Notes: a model not told the origin generated them from the sequence alone. A stretch of DNA of 12,986 bases from Planctomycetaceae bacterium (GCA_022614795.1 JAKEHX010000452.1:1-12986); one strand, 5' to 3'. Shown: positions 5,888 through 12,986, counted from the stretch's first letter. Translations and numbers: made by a program.

Positions 5888-8800
5888 ATGAGTCGATGCT
5901 TGCTTGCCGGTTTTGTGGCGGTATGGGTGCTCCAACCGTTTCCTTACGGCGATTTTCTCACTGCCGCGGAACCTGGCGCGCCCGATTTCAACCGCGAAGT
6001 CCGGCCGATCCTCTCGGCCCATTGCTTCAAGTGCCACGGCCCGGACGACAAGGTCCGCGAGGCAGGCTTGCGGCTCGATCGGCGGGACTCGGCCACCGCG
6101 AAGCTCGAGTCGGAAGCCACGGCCATCGTTCCCGGCCAGCCGGACAAGAGCGAGCTGGTCCGCCGCATCTTCGCCGAGGATGAAGGCGAACGCATGCCGC
6201 CGCCGGCTGCGAACAAGGTCTTGTCGGCGCAGCAAAAGGACATTCTCCGCCGCTGGATCGCCGCGGGAGCCGACTACGCGCCGCACTGGGCGTTCGTCGC
6301 GCCGAAACAGTCGCCGCTGCCGAGCGTCAAGCGGGCCGATTGGCCGCGGAACCCGATCGACCACTTTGTGCTGGCCCGCCTCGAAGCAACAGGCCTGACG
6401 CCGTCGCCCCCGGCCGACAAGTACACCCTCATTCGCCGCCTTTATCTCGACCTGATTGGCCTGCCGCCGACGGTGGAGGAGGTGGATGCATTCGTGGCCG
6501 CTTGCTCTCCGCCTGGTGCAGACGGAGAGACAGAGAGACGGAGAGACAGAGAGACAGCCTATGAAACTGTTGTGGACAAGCTCCTCGATTCGCCTCACTA
6601 CGGCGAGCGCTGGGCCCGCCGCTGGCTCGACCTGGCCCGCTACGCCGACACGAACGGCTACGAGAAGGACCGCGTCCGCACGATGTGGCCCTATCGCGAC
6701 TGGGTGATTGCCGCCATCAATCGCGATCTCCCATTCGACCAGTTCACCATCGAACAAATCGCCGGCGACATGCTCCCCGGCGCTACGCTCGACCAGCGAA
6801 TCGCCACCGGCTTGCATCGCAACACGATGATCAACGAAGAGGGAGGCATCGATCCGCTGGAATTCCGCTACTACGCTTCGGTCGATCGAATCAACACCAC
6901 GGCGACCGTGTGGCTCGGCCTGACGCTCGGCTGCGCCCAGTGCCACACGCACAAATTCGACCCGATTCCGCACCACGATTACTACCGGCTGATGGCCTTT
7001 CTGAACAACGCCGATGAGCCGACGATCGACGTGCCGCAGGCGGAGATCGCCGCTAAACGGGCCGAAATCGAGCGGCAGATCGCGGAGCAGACGGCCAGCC
7101 TGGCAAGCAAGTTCCCGCAAGAGAGCGAACACCGCTGGCTGGCCGCGGCGTTGACCAAGACCGAGTCGGCGGGCGGGGCAACAGCAGAAAAGCTCGACGA
7201 CGGCAGCGTCCGCTACAGCGGCAAATTGCCTGACACTGACAGCTACACGCTTGAGTTTGAGGCCGATGCGAGCGGCGCCATGTCGCTGCGGCTGGAAGCG
7301 CTGGCCGATCCGATGCTGCCCAGCAAAGGGCCCGGCCGCACGCCGCACGGCAACTTCGTCGTCACGGAAATAGCCATTTCCGTCGCACCCAAGGACAAGC
7401 CAGCCGAGACGCAGCCCGTGAAGCTCGTCCGCGCTGAGGCCGATTTTGCCCAGGACACCTTTCCGCCCGAGAACATGTTCGACGGCAAGCAGGACACCGG
7501 CTGGGCCATTCATGGACCGGGCGAGTGGAACGTCAATCGCGCTGCAACGCTGCATTTCGACCAGCCCGTTGCCATCGATGGTCCCGCCGTCTGGACCGTG
7601 AAGATCGACCAGCAATACGGCAGCCAGCACACGCTGGGCCGCTTGCGGCTGAGCCTGGGCCAGCAAGTCGCCGCCAAGGACGACCGCCCAGAAGCCGATC
7701 GACGCCGCGAGCACCTCGAGAAGAAGTTCGCGGCCTGGCTGGATGCGAAATCAAAGGAAGCAGCGAAGTGGACGTTGCTCAAGCCGTTGGCAGCCAGGAG
7801 CGACGTGCCGACGCTGACGATCGAAGGGGGCGACACCATATTCGTCAGCGGCGACATGACCAAGCGCGACATCTATGACGTGGCGTATGATCTGGCCGGC
7901 CTGAAGGGAATCACGGCCATTCGGCTGGAGTGCCTGCCAGATCATCGGCTTCCAAAAGACGGACCGGGCCGCATTTATTACGAAGGACCGTTCGGCGATT
8001 TCTTCCTGAGCAAGGTCACGCTCACCCCGGCGAGCGGGGTGCGTGAGCACCCCGATGGCGCCGCCCGTGAGCTGCACGATCGATCCCATCGGGAGGCTGA
8101 CGCCTCCCGCTCGCCATTGATTAAAATCGCCTCCGCCGGACATTCGTTCGCCAACGGCAACAACACGGCCGCCATGGCGATCGACGACGACCCGCAGACC
8201 GGCTGGTCAATCAATGGCGGCCAAGGCCGCTCGCAGTGGGCCACCTTCGCGCTCGATCAGCCGCTTGATACGGCCGACTCGCTCCAGCTTCATCTGCTGT
8301 TTGAGCGCTATTATGCGGCCGGGCTAGGCAAGTTCCGCGTGTATGCGACGACCAACTCGCACGATTCGACGACTGGCGATCTTCCCACCGACGTTGAGAA
8401 CATCTTTGCCCTGGGAGCTGATGAGCGAACAAGTGAGCAGCGCGAGCGATTGCTGTCCCAGTTCCTGGCGACTGCTCCCGAGCTGGCCGCGGCTCGTGCG
8501 GAAATCGATAAGGTTCGCAAGTCGTTGCCCGAGTTTCCAACGACGCTCGTCATGCAAGAACGGCCGGCTGCTGATCCGCGCGCGACCCACGTCCATCATC
8601 GAGGCGAGTTTCTCCAGCCAAAAGACGCCGTGCAGGCCGAAGTGCTCTCGCTCTTCCCGCCGCTGCCCAAGGACCAGCCGCACGACCGCCTGGCATTCGC
8701 CCGCTGGCTCGTCGATCCGGCCAATCCGCTGGTGGGGCGGGTGACGCTGAACCGCCAATGGGCCGCCTTCTTCGGCCGGGGCATCGTCCGCACGACCGAG

Positions 8801-9610
8801 GATTTTGGCTACCAGGGCGAGCCGCCGGCGCATCCGGAGCTGCTCGATTGGCTGGCGGTCGAGTTGGTCAAGCAAGGCTGGTCGATGAAGCGGATGCACA
8901 AGCTGATCGTGATGAGCGCCACCTACCAGCAGTCGTCGGCCGTGAGGCCGGAGCAACTGGCGCTAGACCCGCAGAACAAGCTGCTGGCCCGCTTTCCGCG
9001 CCAGCGGCTCGAGGCGGAAATGGTCCGCGACGCGGCCCTCGTAATGAGCGGCCTCTTCTCACCAAAGATCGGCGGCCCCAGCGTCTTCCCGCCCCAGCCG
9101 GCAAGCATTACCGCCGAAGGGGCCTACGGCGCGCTGGGGTGGAAGGTGAGCGAGGGGCCCGATCGCTATCGCCGCGGGCTCTATACGTTCGCCAAACGGA
9201 CCGCCCCCTATGCGATGTTCCAGACGTTCGACGGCCCCAGCGGTGAAACGTGCGTCGCCCGCCGCGAGCTTTCCAACACCCCCTTGCAGGCCTTGACGGT
9301 GCTCAACGACGCCGTGTTTCTGGAAGCGTCGCAAGCACTCGGGAAAGCGATGACCAGTGGTCCGCCCACTCAATCGATCGAAGACGGGGTCACGCAGCTC
9401 TTTCGCCGGTGCCTGAGCCGGCCGCCGACCACGGACGAACGCGCGGCGCTTGTGGATTACTATCAGGCGCAGCTTGTCCGCCTGAGGAGCAAGGAACTTG
9501 ACGCCGCGAAGATTGCCGGCGCGGGGGAAGGGGATGCGAATCAGCGCGCGGCCTGGACGCTGACCGCCCGGGCGATCATGAATCTGGATGAGGCGATTAC
9601 GAAGGAATGA
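5888..9610 (+). CDS. PSCyt1-PSCyt2(DUF1549)-PSD1(DUF1553) planctomycete cytochrome-like protein
   Basis: The product is 1240 aa. A signal peptide (about 1-26) is followed by a PSCyt1 domain with haem-binding CFKCH at 46-50 and GPDDKVREAGLRLD. PSCyt2/DUF1549 (about 150-370) contains PIDHFVLARL, LIGLPPT, HYGERWARRWLDLARYAD and a second CxxCH (CAQCH, 349-353). The central region (about 370-895) carries two discoidin-like modules, seen as MFDGKQDTGW and AIDDDPQTGW with their following strands. PSD1/DUF1553 (about 903-1200) contains NPLVGRVTLNRQWAAFFGRG, ATYQQSS, and RRELSNTPLQALTVLND. The family is exported and of unproven function; a role in polysaccharide breakdown is often suggested. The usual DUF1501 partner is not adjacent. 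Two stretches that look foreign to the family coincide with DNA repeats at 6521-6557 and 8023-8109; both keep the frame. The start is fixed by the GGGGAGG at 5876-5882. Confidence 0.92.
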   Translation: MSRCLLAGFVAVWVLQPFPYGDFLTAAEPGAPDFNREVRPILSAHCFKCHGPDDKVREAGLRLDRRDSATAKLESEATAIVPGQPDKSELVRRIFAEDEGERMPPPAANKVLSAQQKDILRRWIAAGADYAPHWAFVAPKQSPLPSVKRADWPRNPIDHFVLARLEATGLTPSPPADKYTLIRRLYLDLIGLPPTVEEVDAFVAACSPPGADGETERRRDRETAYETVVDKLLDSPHYGERWARRWLDLARYADTNGYEKDRVRTMWPYRDWVIAAINRDLPFDQFTIEQIAGDMLPGATLDQRIATGLHRNTMINEEGGIDPLEFRYYASVDRINTTATVWLGLTLGCAQCHTHKFDPIPHHDYYRLMAFLNNADEPTIDVPQAEIAAKRAEIERQIAEQTASLASKFPQESEHRWLAAALTKTESAGGATAEKLDDGSVRYSGKLPDTDSYTLEFEADASGAMSLRLEALADPMLPSKGPGRTPHGNFVVTEIAISVAPKDKPAETQPVKLVRAEADFAQDTFPPENMFDGKQDTGWAIHGPGEWNVNRAATLHFDQPVAIDGPAVWTVKIDQQYGSQHTLGRLRLSLGQQVAAKDDRPEADRRREHLEKKFAAWLDAKSKEAAKWTLLKPLAARSDVPTLTIEGGDTIFVSGDMTKRDIYDVAYDLAGLKGITAIRLECLPDHRLPKDGPGRIYYEGPFGDFFLSKVTLTPASGVREHPDGAARELHDRSHREADASRSPLIKIASAGHSFANGNNTAAMAIDDDPQTGWSINGGQGRSQWATFALDQPLDTADSLQLHLLFERYYAAGLGKFRVYATTNSHDSTTGDLPTDVENIFALGADERTSEQRERLLSQFLATAPELAAARAEIDKVRKSLPEFPTTLVMQERPAADPRATHVHHRGEFLQPKDAVQAEVLSLFPPLPKDQPHDRLAFARWLVDPANPLVGRVTLNRQWAAFFGRGIVRTTEDFGYQGEPPAHPELLDWLAVELVKQGWSMKRMHKLIVMSATYQQSSAVRPEQLALDPQNKLLARFPRQRLEAEMVRDAALVMSGLFSPKIGGPSVFPPQPASITAEGAYGALGWKVSEGPDRYRRGLYTFAKRTAPYAMFQTFDGPSGETCVARRELSNTPLQALTVLNDAVFLEASQALGKAMTSGPPTQSIEDGVTQLFRRCLSRPPTTDERAALVDYYQAQLVRLRSKELDAAKIAGAGEGDANQRAAWTLTARAIMNLDEAITKE
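6521..6557. repeat. 16-bp tandem repeat inside the PSCyt2 coding region
   Basis: GACGGAGAGACAGAGA occurs twice without a gap (6521-6536 and 6537-6552), followed by a partial GACAG. It encodes a charged run (DGETERRRDRET) between the FVAACSPPGA and YETVVDKLL segments of PSCyt2. The unit is not a multiple of three, so gain or loss of one copy would break the frame. Confidence 0.85.
8023..8109. repeat. GC-rich double-hairpin repeat inserted in the PSCyt1 gene
   Basis: The first hairpin has CGGGGTGC (8035-8042), loop GTGA, and GCACCCCG (8047-8054); CACCCCG at 8023-8029 can compete for the same strand. The second hairpin has CGGGAGGC (8090-8097), loop TGAC, and GCCTCCCG (8102-8109). The segment encodes an Arg-, His- and Asp-rich run between SKVTLT and IKIASAGHSF, in the second discoidin-like module. 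The form resembles a dispersed palindromic genome repeat. Confidence 0.7.
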
Positions 9611-9624
9611 TGTCGCAGGCTGGG

Positions 9625-9888
9625 GAGGTCGGAAGTCGGAGATCGGAGATCGGAGTCGGAGGTCAGAGGTCGGAGGTCGGAGGTCGGAGATCGGAGGTCG
9701 GAGGTCAGACGTCGGAAGTCGGAAGTCGGAGGAGAGGTCTCAAGTACCAAGTACTGAGTACTGAGTACCGAGTACGATGTACTAGCTAGGTGCTCGAAAC
9801 TAATACCGACCTCCGACCTCCGACCTCCGACCTCCGACCACTGACTTCTGACTTCCGACCACTGACAACTGACCACTGACAACTGACC
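9625..9888. repeat. Heptanucleotide repeat cluster with inverted arms
   Basis: This fills most of the 291-bp gap between the PSCyt1 gene and the oxidase operon. The left arm (about 9625-9732) is built of GGTCGGA-type units of mostly 7 bp. The centre (9742-9775) is a run of 7-bp units around AGTAC. The right arm (about 9806-9888) carries the complement, TCCGACC, then degenerates into CCACTGA and CAACTGA units. The two arms can pair to form a long imperfect hairpin. Peptides read from it, in either direction, are low-complexity and not real proteins. It contains no recognisable promoter for the next gene. Confidence 0.85.
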
Positions 9889-9901
9889 CCGCCCCCGCCC
9901 C

Positions 9902-11311
9902 ATGTCGGACCTCTACTACCCCATCAACGACTTCGGCCCGCTGATGAAGGGGCTGGCGATTGGCGGACTGGGGATCGTGCATGTCTTCCTGGCACAGTTC
10001 GCCATCGGCGGCGGGATGCTGATGTGCTATTTCCAGTGGCTGGCCCAATCGCAGGGAAACCAGCTCGCCCGCCAGTTCACCGACGGATTCTTCAAGTTCA
10101 TCGTCCTGGTGAGCTTCGTCGTCGGAGCGATCACCGGCGTCGGCATGTGGTTCATCAGCATCCAGGTCAGCCCGCGGACGATCGGCCTGATGGTCCACTA
10201 CTTTCATTGGCTGTGGGCCATCGAATACACCTTCTTTTTCCTCGAAATCGTCTCCGGCTACCTGTTCTATCGCTACGGCCCGCGGCTGCCGGACGCCGCC
10301 CGCATGACGCTGCTGGTTGCGTATTCGATCGCCGCCTGGTTCAGCCTGTTCTGGATCAACGGCATCCTCTCGTGGCAGCTCACGCCCGGCCGCTGGCACG
10401 AAACGCACAACGTCTGGGACGGCTTCTTCAATCCCAGCTTCTGGCCGTCGCTCCTCTTTCGCACGATCACCAGCATGACCATCGCCGCCCTGGTTGCTTG
10501 CCTCGTCGCGAACGTGCTGCCGCGCCTCGAGCGGCGTCAGCGTGAAGAACTCGAACATCGCGCCGCCCGGTTTCTCGCGCCGATGGTGCTCATGCCGGTC
10601 CTGGCCGTCTGGTATTTCCTCGCCATTCCGCATGTGAGCCGTTCGTGGGTGCTCGGCGGCAGTGCGGCCATGTCGCTGTTCTTCGCGGTGGGAACGGGGG
10701 CGTCGCTGCTGGTCGGCAGCTACGCAATATTCGGCCTGCTCCGGCAACAGCTCTATATCAACTGGGCCACGGCCCTGTTGCTGGTGTCGCTGGCTTTCGC
10801 GGCTACGGCCGGCGGCGAATTCGTCCGCGAAGGAGTCCGCAAGCCGTACACGATCCGCCGTTTGCTCTATTCGAACTCGGTCAGCAGGGACGAAGTGGCG
10901 CGGCTGCGCGAGCGGGGCTGCACGACCGACGATCCGTTTCCGCTGCAAGATGCCGACCGCTACCCCACGCCGCAACTGGCCAAAGGGGCGCACGTCTTTC
11001 GCAACCTGTGCAGCGTCTGCCACACGCTCGACGGGGCCAATGGCCTGGTGCACCTCACCGGCACCTGGTCCGACGAGCAGTTGCGGCTCAACATTTCCAA
11101 GCTTCAGCTCACCAAGCCGTTCATGCCGCCGTTTGCGGGCAATGCCGAGGAAGTCGAGGCGATCGTGCAGTGGCTCAAGTGGAACGCCAATGGCCGGCCC
11201 GCCGCGTGGGACGCTTCGATCGATCTGGCCGCGCTGGCGAGCATCGACCGGTGGCTCGAAGAGGCGGGAACGCAGCCGGGGCTCGGCGTGCTCTCAAAAG
11301 ATGGGAGCTAG
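9902..11311 (+). CDS. bd-type terminal oxidase subunit I (CydA-like) with fused C-terminal cytochrome c domain
   Basis: The product is 469 aa. A polytopic membrane part (about 15-305) aligns with CydA. His27 (IVHVFLAQFAIGGG) matches the N-terminal haem ligand His19 of E. coli CydA. Glu108 and Glu115 in AIEYTFFFLE match the Glu99/Glu107 region, and GEFVREGVRKPY (305-316) matches the GRQPW region. The long quinol-binding Q-loop is absent. At the position of the b558 ligand His186 there is no His; the sequence reads LLFRTITS with Arg187. A periplasmic cytochrome c domain (about 345-440) carries CSVCH at 370-374 and the likely distal ligand Met408 in MPPFAG. This points to electrons arriving from a c-type carrier rather than quinol, with oxygen reduced at the membrane haems. 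The ATG follows a C-rich tract with no Shine-Dalgarno sequence. It is coupled to the next gene across a 2-nt gap. Confidence 0.87.
   Translation: MSDLYYPINDFGPLMKGLAIGGLGIVHVFLAQFAIGGGMLMCYFQWLAQSQGNQLARQFTDGFFKFIVLVSFVVGAITGVGMWFISIQVSPRTIGLMVHYFHWLWAIEYTFFFLEIVSGYLFYRYGPRLPDAARMTLLVAYSIAAWFSLFWINGILSWQLTPGRWHETHNVWDGFFNPSFWPSLLFRTITSMTIAALVACLVANVLPRLERRQREELEHRAARFLAPMVLMPVLAVWYFLAIPHVSRSWVLGGSAAMSLFFAVGTGASLLVGSYAIFGLLRQQLYINWATALLLVSLAFAATAGGEFVREGVRKPYTIRRLLYSNSVSRDEVARLRERGCTTDDPFPLQDADRYPTPQLAKGAHVFRNLCSVCHTLDGANGLVHLTGTWSDEQLRLNISKLQLTKPFMPPFAGNAEEVEAIVQWLKWNANGRPAAWDASIDLAALASIDRWLEEAGTQPGLGVLSKDGS
11303..11307 (+). promoter_or_regulatory. Shine-Dalgarno of oxidase second gene, inside the upstream gene's last codons
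   Basis: GGGAG lies 6 nt before the GTG at 11314 and just ahead of the upstream TAG at 11309-11311. The overlap points to translational coupling and a fixed ratio of the two subunits. Confidence 0.65.
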
Positions 11312-11313
11312 CC

Positions 11314-12417
11314 GTGTTTCCGCTCGATCAGCCGGGGCCGACCGCGTTCTACCTGACGCTTTATCTGGCCACGTTCGTCTTGCACCTGCTGCCGATGGCC
11401 TACGTCGTGGCGGGAGCGGCTGTGCTTCTCGTGCGGACGCTCGCGGGCGCCAGGCCAGTCGACGACCCGCTGGCCGAGCATTTCCGCCAGTGGCTGCCGT
11501 TTATCCTCAGCGTGGCGATCACGGCCGGCGTCGCCCCGCTCCTCTTTCTGCAAATCCTCTATCATCGCGAGTTTTACACGGCAAACGTGCTGCTCTTCAG
11601 CCGGTGGATGGCGATCCTGCCGGTGCTAGTCGTCGGCTTCTATCTGCTCTACCTCATGAAGGGGGATTGGCTCTGGCAGCGGCCGCTTGTCGTGCGGGTG
11701 ACCGCGGCGGCCGTCATCTTCGCCAGCTTCGCGTTTATCGGATGGTCGTGGAGCGAGAATCACCTGCTCAGCACGGCGGGACAGGCCGTTTGGACGGAAC
11801 AATACGTTGCGGGCCGGCTCAATTATCTTCCGGGCGAGCTTTGGCCGCGGATCGGAATTTGGTTGAGCGGCGTGTTTCCGGTGATGGCGGCGATTGTGAC
11901 TTGGCCTCTGGCCCGCGGTGAAGACAATGCCGACTTGAGCGCCACGGCAAGTCGATTGGCGATGTTCGCTGCGATCGGGCTGGTGGTCAGCCTGGCTTGC
12001 ATCGGCTGGTACCTGGGCGTACTGGAACCGGCGGCCCGGACCGCCGTGCTCGACGCTCCCTTACGAGTGTGGCAGGCAGCATTTGTCGTCGGCGCGGTGT
12101 TGCAATTCGCCGCTTGGATTCTTATCTGGCGTGCCGGCCGCCTTGAGCCGCTGCCGCGCTGGCTGGCCACGGCCGGCGCCCTCTTCATGGTGGCCGCCCT
12201 GGCGGTTGGCCGCGAAGCAATCCGCACCAGCCGGCTCGATATGACCGCCCTGCTGCCGCGACATCAAGCAGCCGCCCAGGTCGGCGGCTTCTGGCTGTTT
12301 GCGACGTTTCTGGTGATCAACTTCGCGGCGATCGCGGGCTGCGTGTACCTGGTGGCGCGTTATGCAAGGCCCGTGGAAGCGGAGCGCGCGATGGACAAGC
12401 GCAGGCCGCAACGGTAG
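11314..12417 (+). CDS. Polytopic membrane protein, probable second oxidase subunit (CydA'-like)
   Basis: The product is 367 aa, with GTG start at 11314 set by GGGAG at 11303-11307. It has about eight or nine hydrophobic spans. It does not look like canonical CydB. Several stretches run parallel to the upstream CydA-like protein: FVLHLLPMAYVVAG (His24) against IVHVFLAQFAIGGG; LPFILSVAITAGVAPLLFLQ against the FKFIVLVSFVVGAITGVGMW span; LWPRIGIWLSGVFPVMAAIV against FWPSLLFRTITSMTIAALV; and VGREAIRTSR (from 298) against GEFVREGVRKP. The two glutamates of the catalytic subunit are replaced in the RWMAILPVLVVGFYLLYL span (from Trp98). The reading is an inactive paralogue that pairs with the upstream subunit. 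Alternatives are a very divergent CydB or an unrelated membrane anchor. Confidence 0.75.
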   Translation: MFPLDQPGPTAFYLTLYLATFVLHLLPMAYVVAGAAVLLVRTLAGARPVDDPLAEHFRQWLPFILSVAITAGVAPLLFLQILYHREFYTANVLLFSRWMAILPVLVVGFYLLYLMKGDWLWQRPLVVRVTAAAVIFASFAFIGWSWSENHLLSTAGQAVWTEQYVAGRLNYLPGELWPRIGIWLSGVFPVMAAIVTWPLARGEDNADLSATASRLAMFAAIGLVVSLACIGWYLGVLEPAARTAVLDAPLRVWQAAFVVGAVLQFAAWILIWRAGRLEPLPRWLATAGALFMVAALAVGREAIRTSRLDMTALLPRHQAAAQVGGFWLFATFLVINFAAIAGCVYLVARYARPVEAERAMDKRRPQR

Positions 12418-12458
12418 TCCCCTCGGCCGCCTTGGCGTGACAGAATGGTTCTCGCTCG

Positions 12459-12500
12459 GTCGAAAGCTAGCCCAACGAATTACCTGCCCAGTCGAAAGCT
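12459..12500. repeat. Direct repeat before the prepilin peptidase
   Basis: GTCGAAAGCT occurs at 12459-12468 and again at 12491-12500, 32 bp apart, in the 89-bp gap. No promoter or terminator was recognised in this gap. Its function is unknown, and it may be a chance duplication. Confidence 0.4.
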
Positions 12501-12506
12501 CGCTGA

Positions 12507-12986
12507 ATGCCCGGTTACTTGCTGTTGCCTCTGCTCCTGGCTGTGGAAATCCGCGAGCCTTGGCCCCCGTTGTGGTTGATGGAATGGTCGGCCCGCGTGC
12601 TGCTCGGCGCGTGGCTCTTCGCCCTGGGGGCCAGCGTCGGCAGCTTTCTGAATGTCGTCGTGTATCGCCTGCCCCGCGGCATGAGCCTGGCCCATCCCGG
12701 CTCGCACTGCCCCACGTGCGGCCACGCGATTCGCGGCCGCGACAACCTCCCCATCCTCAGTTGGCTCCTGCTCGGCGGCAAATGCCGCGACTGCCGCGCA
12801 CCGATCTCGCCCCGCTATTACTACGTCGAGCTGACCCTGGCCCTGACGTTTCTCCTCGTCGCAATCTTCGAGGCCTTCCTGCCGCGGCAGGTTTGGCGCC
12901 AAACCGATCTCGTCCGCCTCTCGCTGACCGGGCACGAGATCCTGCCGTTCTGGTCGGCCTATGCCACGCACGTCGTCCTGCTCGCC
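12507..12986 (+). CDS. pilD: Prepilin leader peptidase/N-methyltransferase, 3'-truncated by window edge
   Basis: The 160 codons present lack the C-terminal half. The enzyme cleaves the leader of type IV prepilin-like proteins (pilins and type II secretion pseudopilins, abundant in Planctomycetes) and methylates the new N-terminus in the inner membrane. What is visible is the N-terminal family block: a membrane span with GSFLNVVVYRLPRG (about 45-58), then the zinc-binding pairs CPTC (68-71) and CRDC (93-96). Between them is DNLPILSWLLLGGK, and RYYYVEL follows. The catalytic aspartates of the peptidase half lie beyond the window. An in-frame TGA ends directly before the ATG at 12507, so the protein cannot start further upstream. 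The ribosome binding site is weak. It is probably a separate unit from the oxidase genes. Confidence 0.93.
   Translation, partial: MPGYLLLPLLLAVEIREPWPPLWLMEWSARVLLGAWLFALGASVGSFLNVVVYRLPRGMSLAHPGSHCPTCGHAIRGRDNLPILSWLLLGGKCRDCRAPISPRYYYVELTLALTFLLVAIFEAFLPRQVWRQTDLVRLSLTGHEILPFWSAYATHVVLLA

Noticed and set aside
5885..7714. A 609-aa open frame on the minus strand
   Set aside because: It is antisense to the PSCyt1 gene and is an artefact of high-GC codon use. The plus strand holds all recognisable motifs.
9742..9775. AGTACT-rich centre of the repeat as a cluster of target sites for the RM system
   Set aside because: AGTACT is a known restriction site, but nothing in the two RM proteins allows their specificity to be read, and the link would be guesswork.
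9625..9888. CRISPR array
   Set aside because: The period is 7 bp with no unique spacers, and no cas genes are nearby.
9800..11053. A 417-aa minus-strand open frame
   Set aside because: It is antisense to the CydA-like gene and ends in low-complexity peptide from the heptad repeats.
10645..12417. A 590-aa reading frame starting at 10645
   Set aside because: Its first part lies out of frame inside the CydA-like gene and is Arg/Gly-rich shadow sequence. The real gene begins at the GTG at 11314 behind a Shine-Dalgarno sequence.

Overview
The window looks like a planctomycete chromosome (Pirellulales/Planctomycetales-like). The grounds are family content and style: a secreted-type sulfatase, a giant PSCyt1-PSCyt2-PSD1 haem-motif protein (a family expanded in Planctomycetes), a high-GC background, short-period repeat clusters between genes, and several genes with no Shine-Dalgarno sequence. 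No rRNA, tRNA, transposase, integrase or CRISPR array is visible.

Layout. (1) Positions 1-1293: sulfatase, cut at its 5' end by the window edge. (2) 1294-1554: a gap holding a hairpin and a doubtful small ORF. (3) 1555-3906, minus: secreted two-domain alpha/beta-hydrolase (acetyl-xylan-esterase-like) in which neither nucleophile elbow has a serine. (4) 3907-5770: a type II restriction-modification (RM) module. A beta-class DNA methyltransferase with an N-terminal winged helix faces a PD-(D/E)xK endonuclease, and their 3' ends overlap by 28 bp. The endonuclease half is in places clearly more AT-rich than its surroundings. (5) 5888-9610: PSCyt1/PSCyt2/PSD1 protein with two repeat-derived in-frame insertions. 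(6) 9611-9901: a cluster of 7-bp tandem repeats in inverted arms. (7) 9902-12417: a two-gene operon for a bd-type terminal oxidase. The first subunit is CydA-like with a fused C-terminal cytochrome c; the second resembles a degenerate CydA paralogue rather than CydB. (8) 12507-12986: prepilin peptidase, cut at its 3' end.

How the genes relate. The sulfatase and hydrolase fit exported breakdown of sulfated, acylated polysaccharides. The RM pair is an independent defence cassette between metabolic genes. The oxidase pair is one translationally coupled unit that probably takes electrons from a c-type carrier rather than from quinol.

The observations I rate highest are: the probable CydA(+cyt c)/CydA' oxidase; the methyltransferase promoter, where a perfect 16-bp palindrome fills the -35/-10 spacer of an apparently leaderless transcript; the loss of both catalytic serines in the hydrolase; and genome repeats that have entered a coding sequence without breaking its frame. 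All family assignments were made by reading the sequence; no database search was run.
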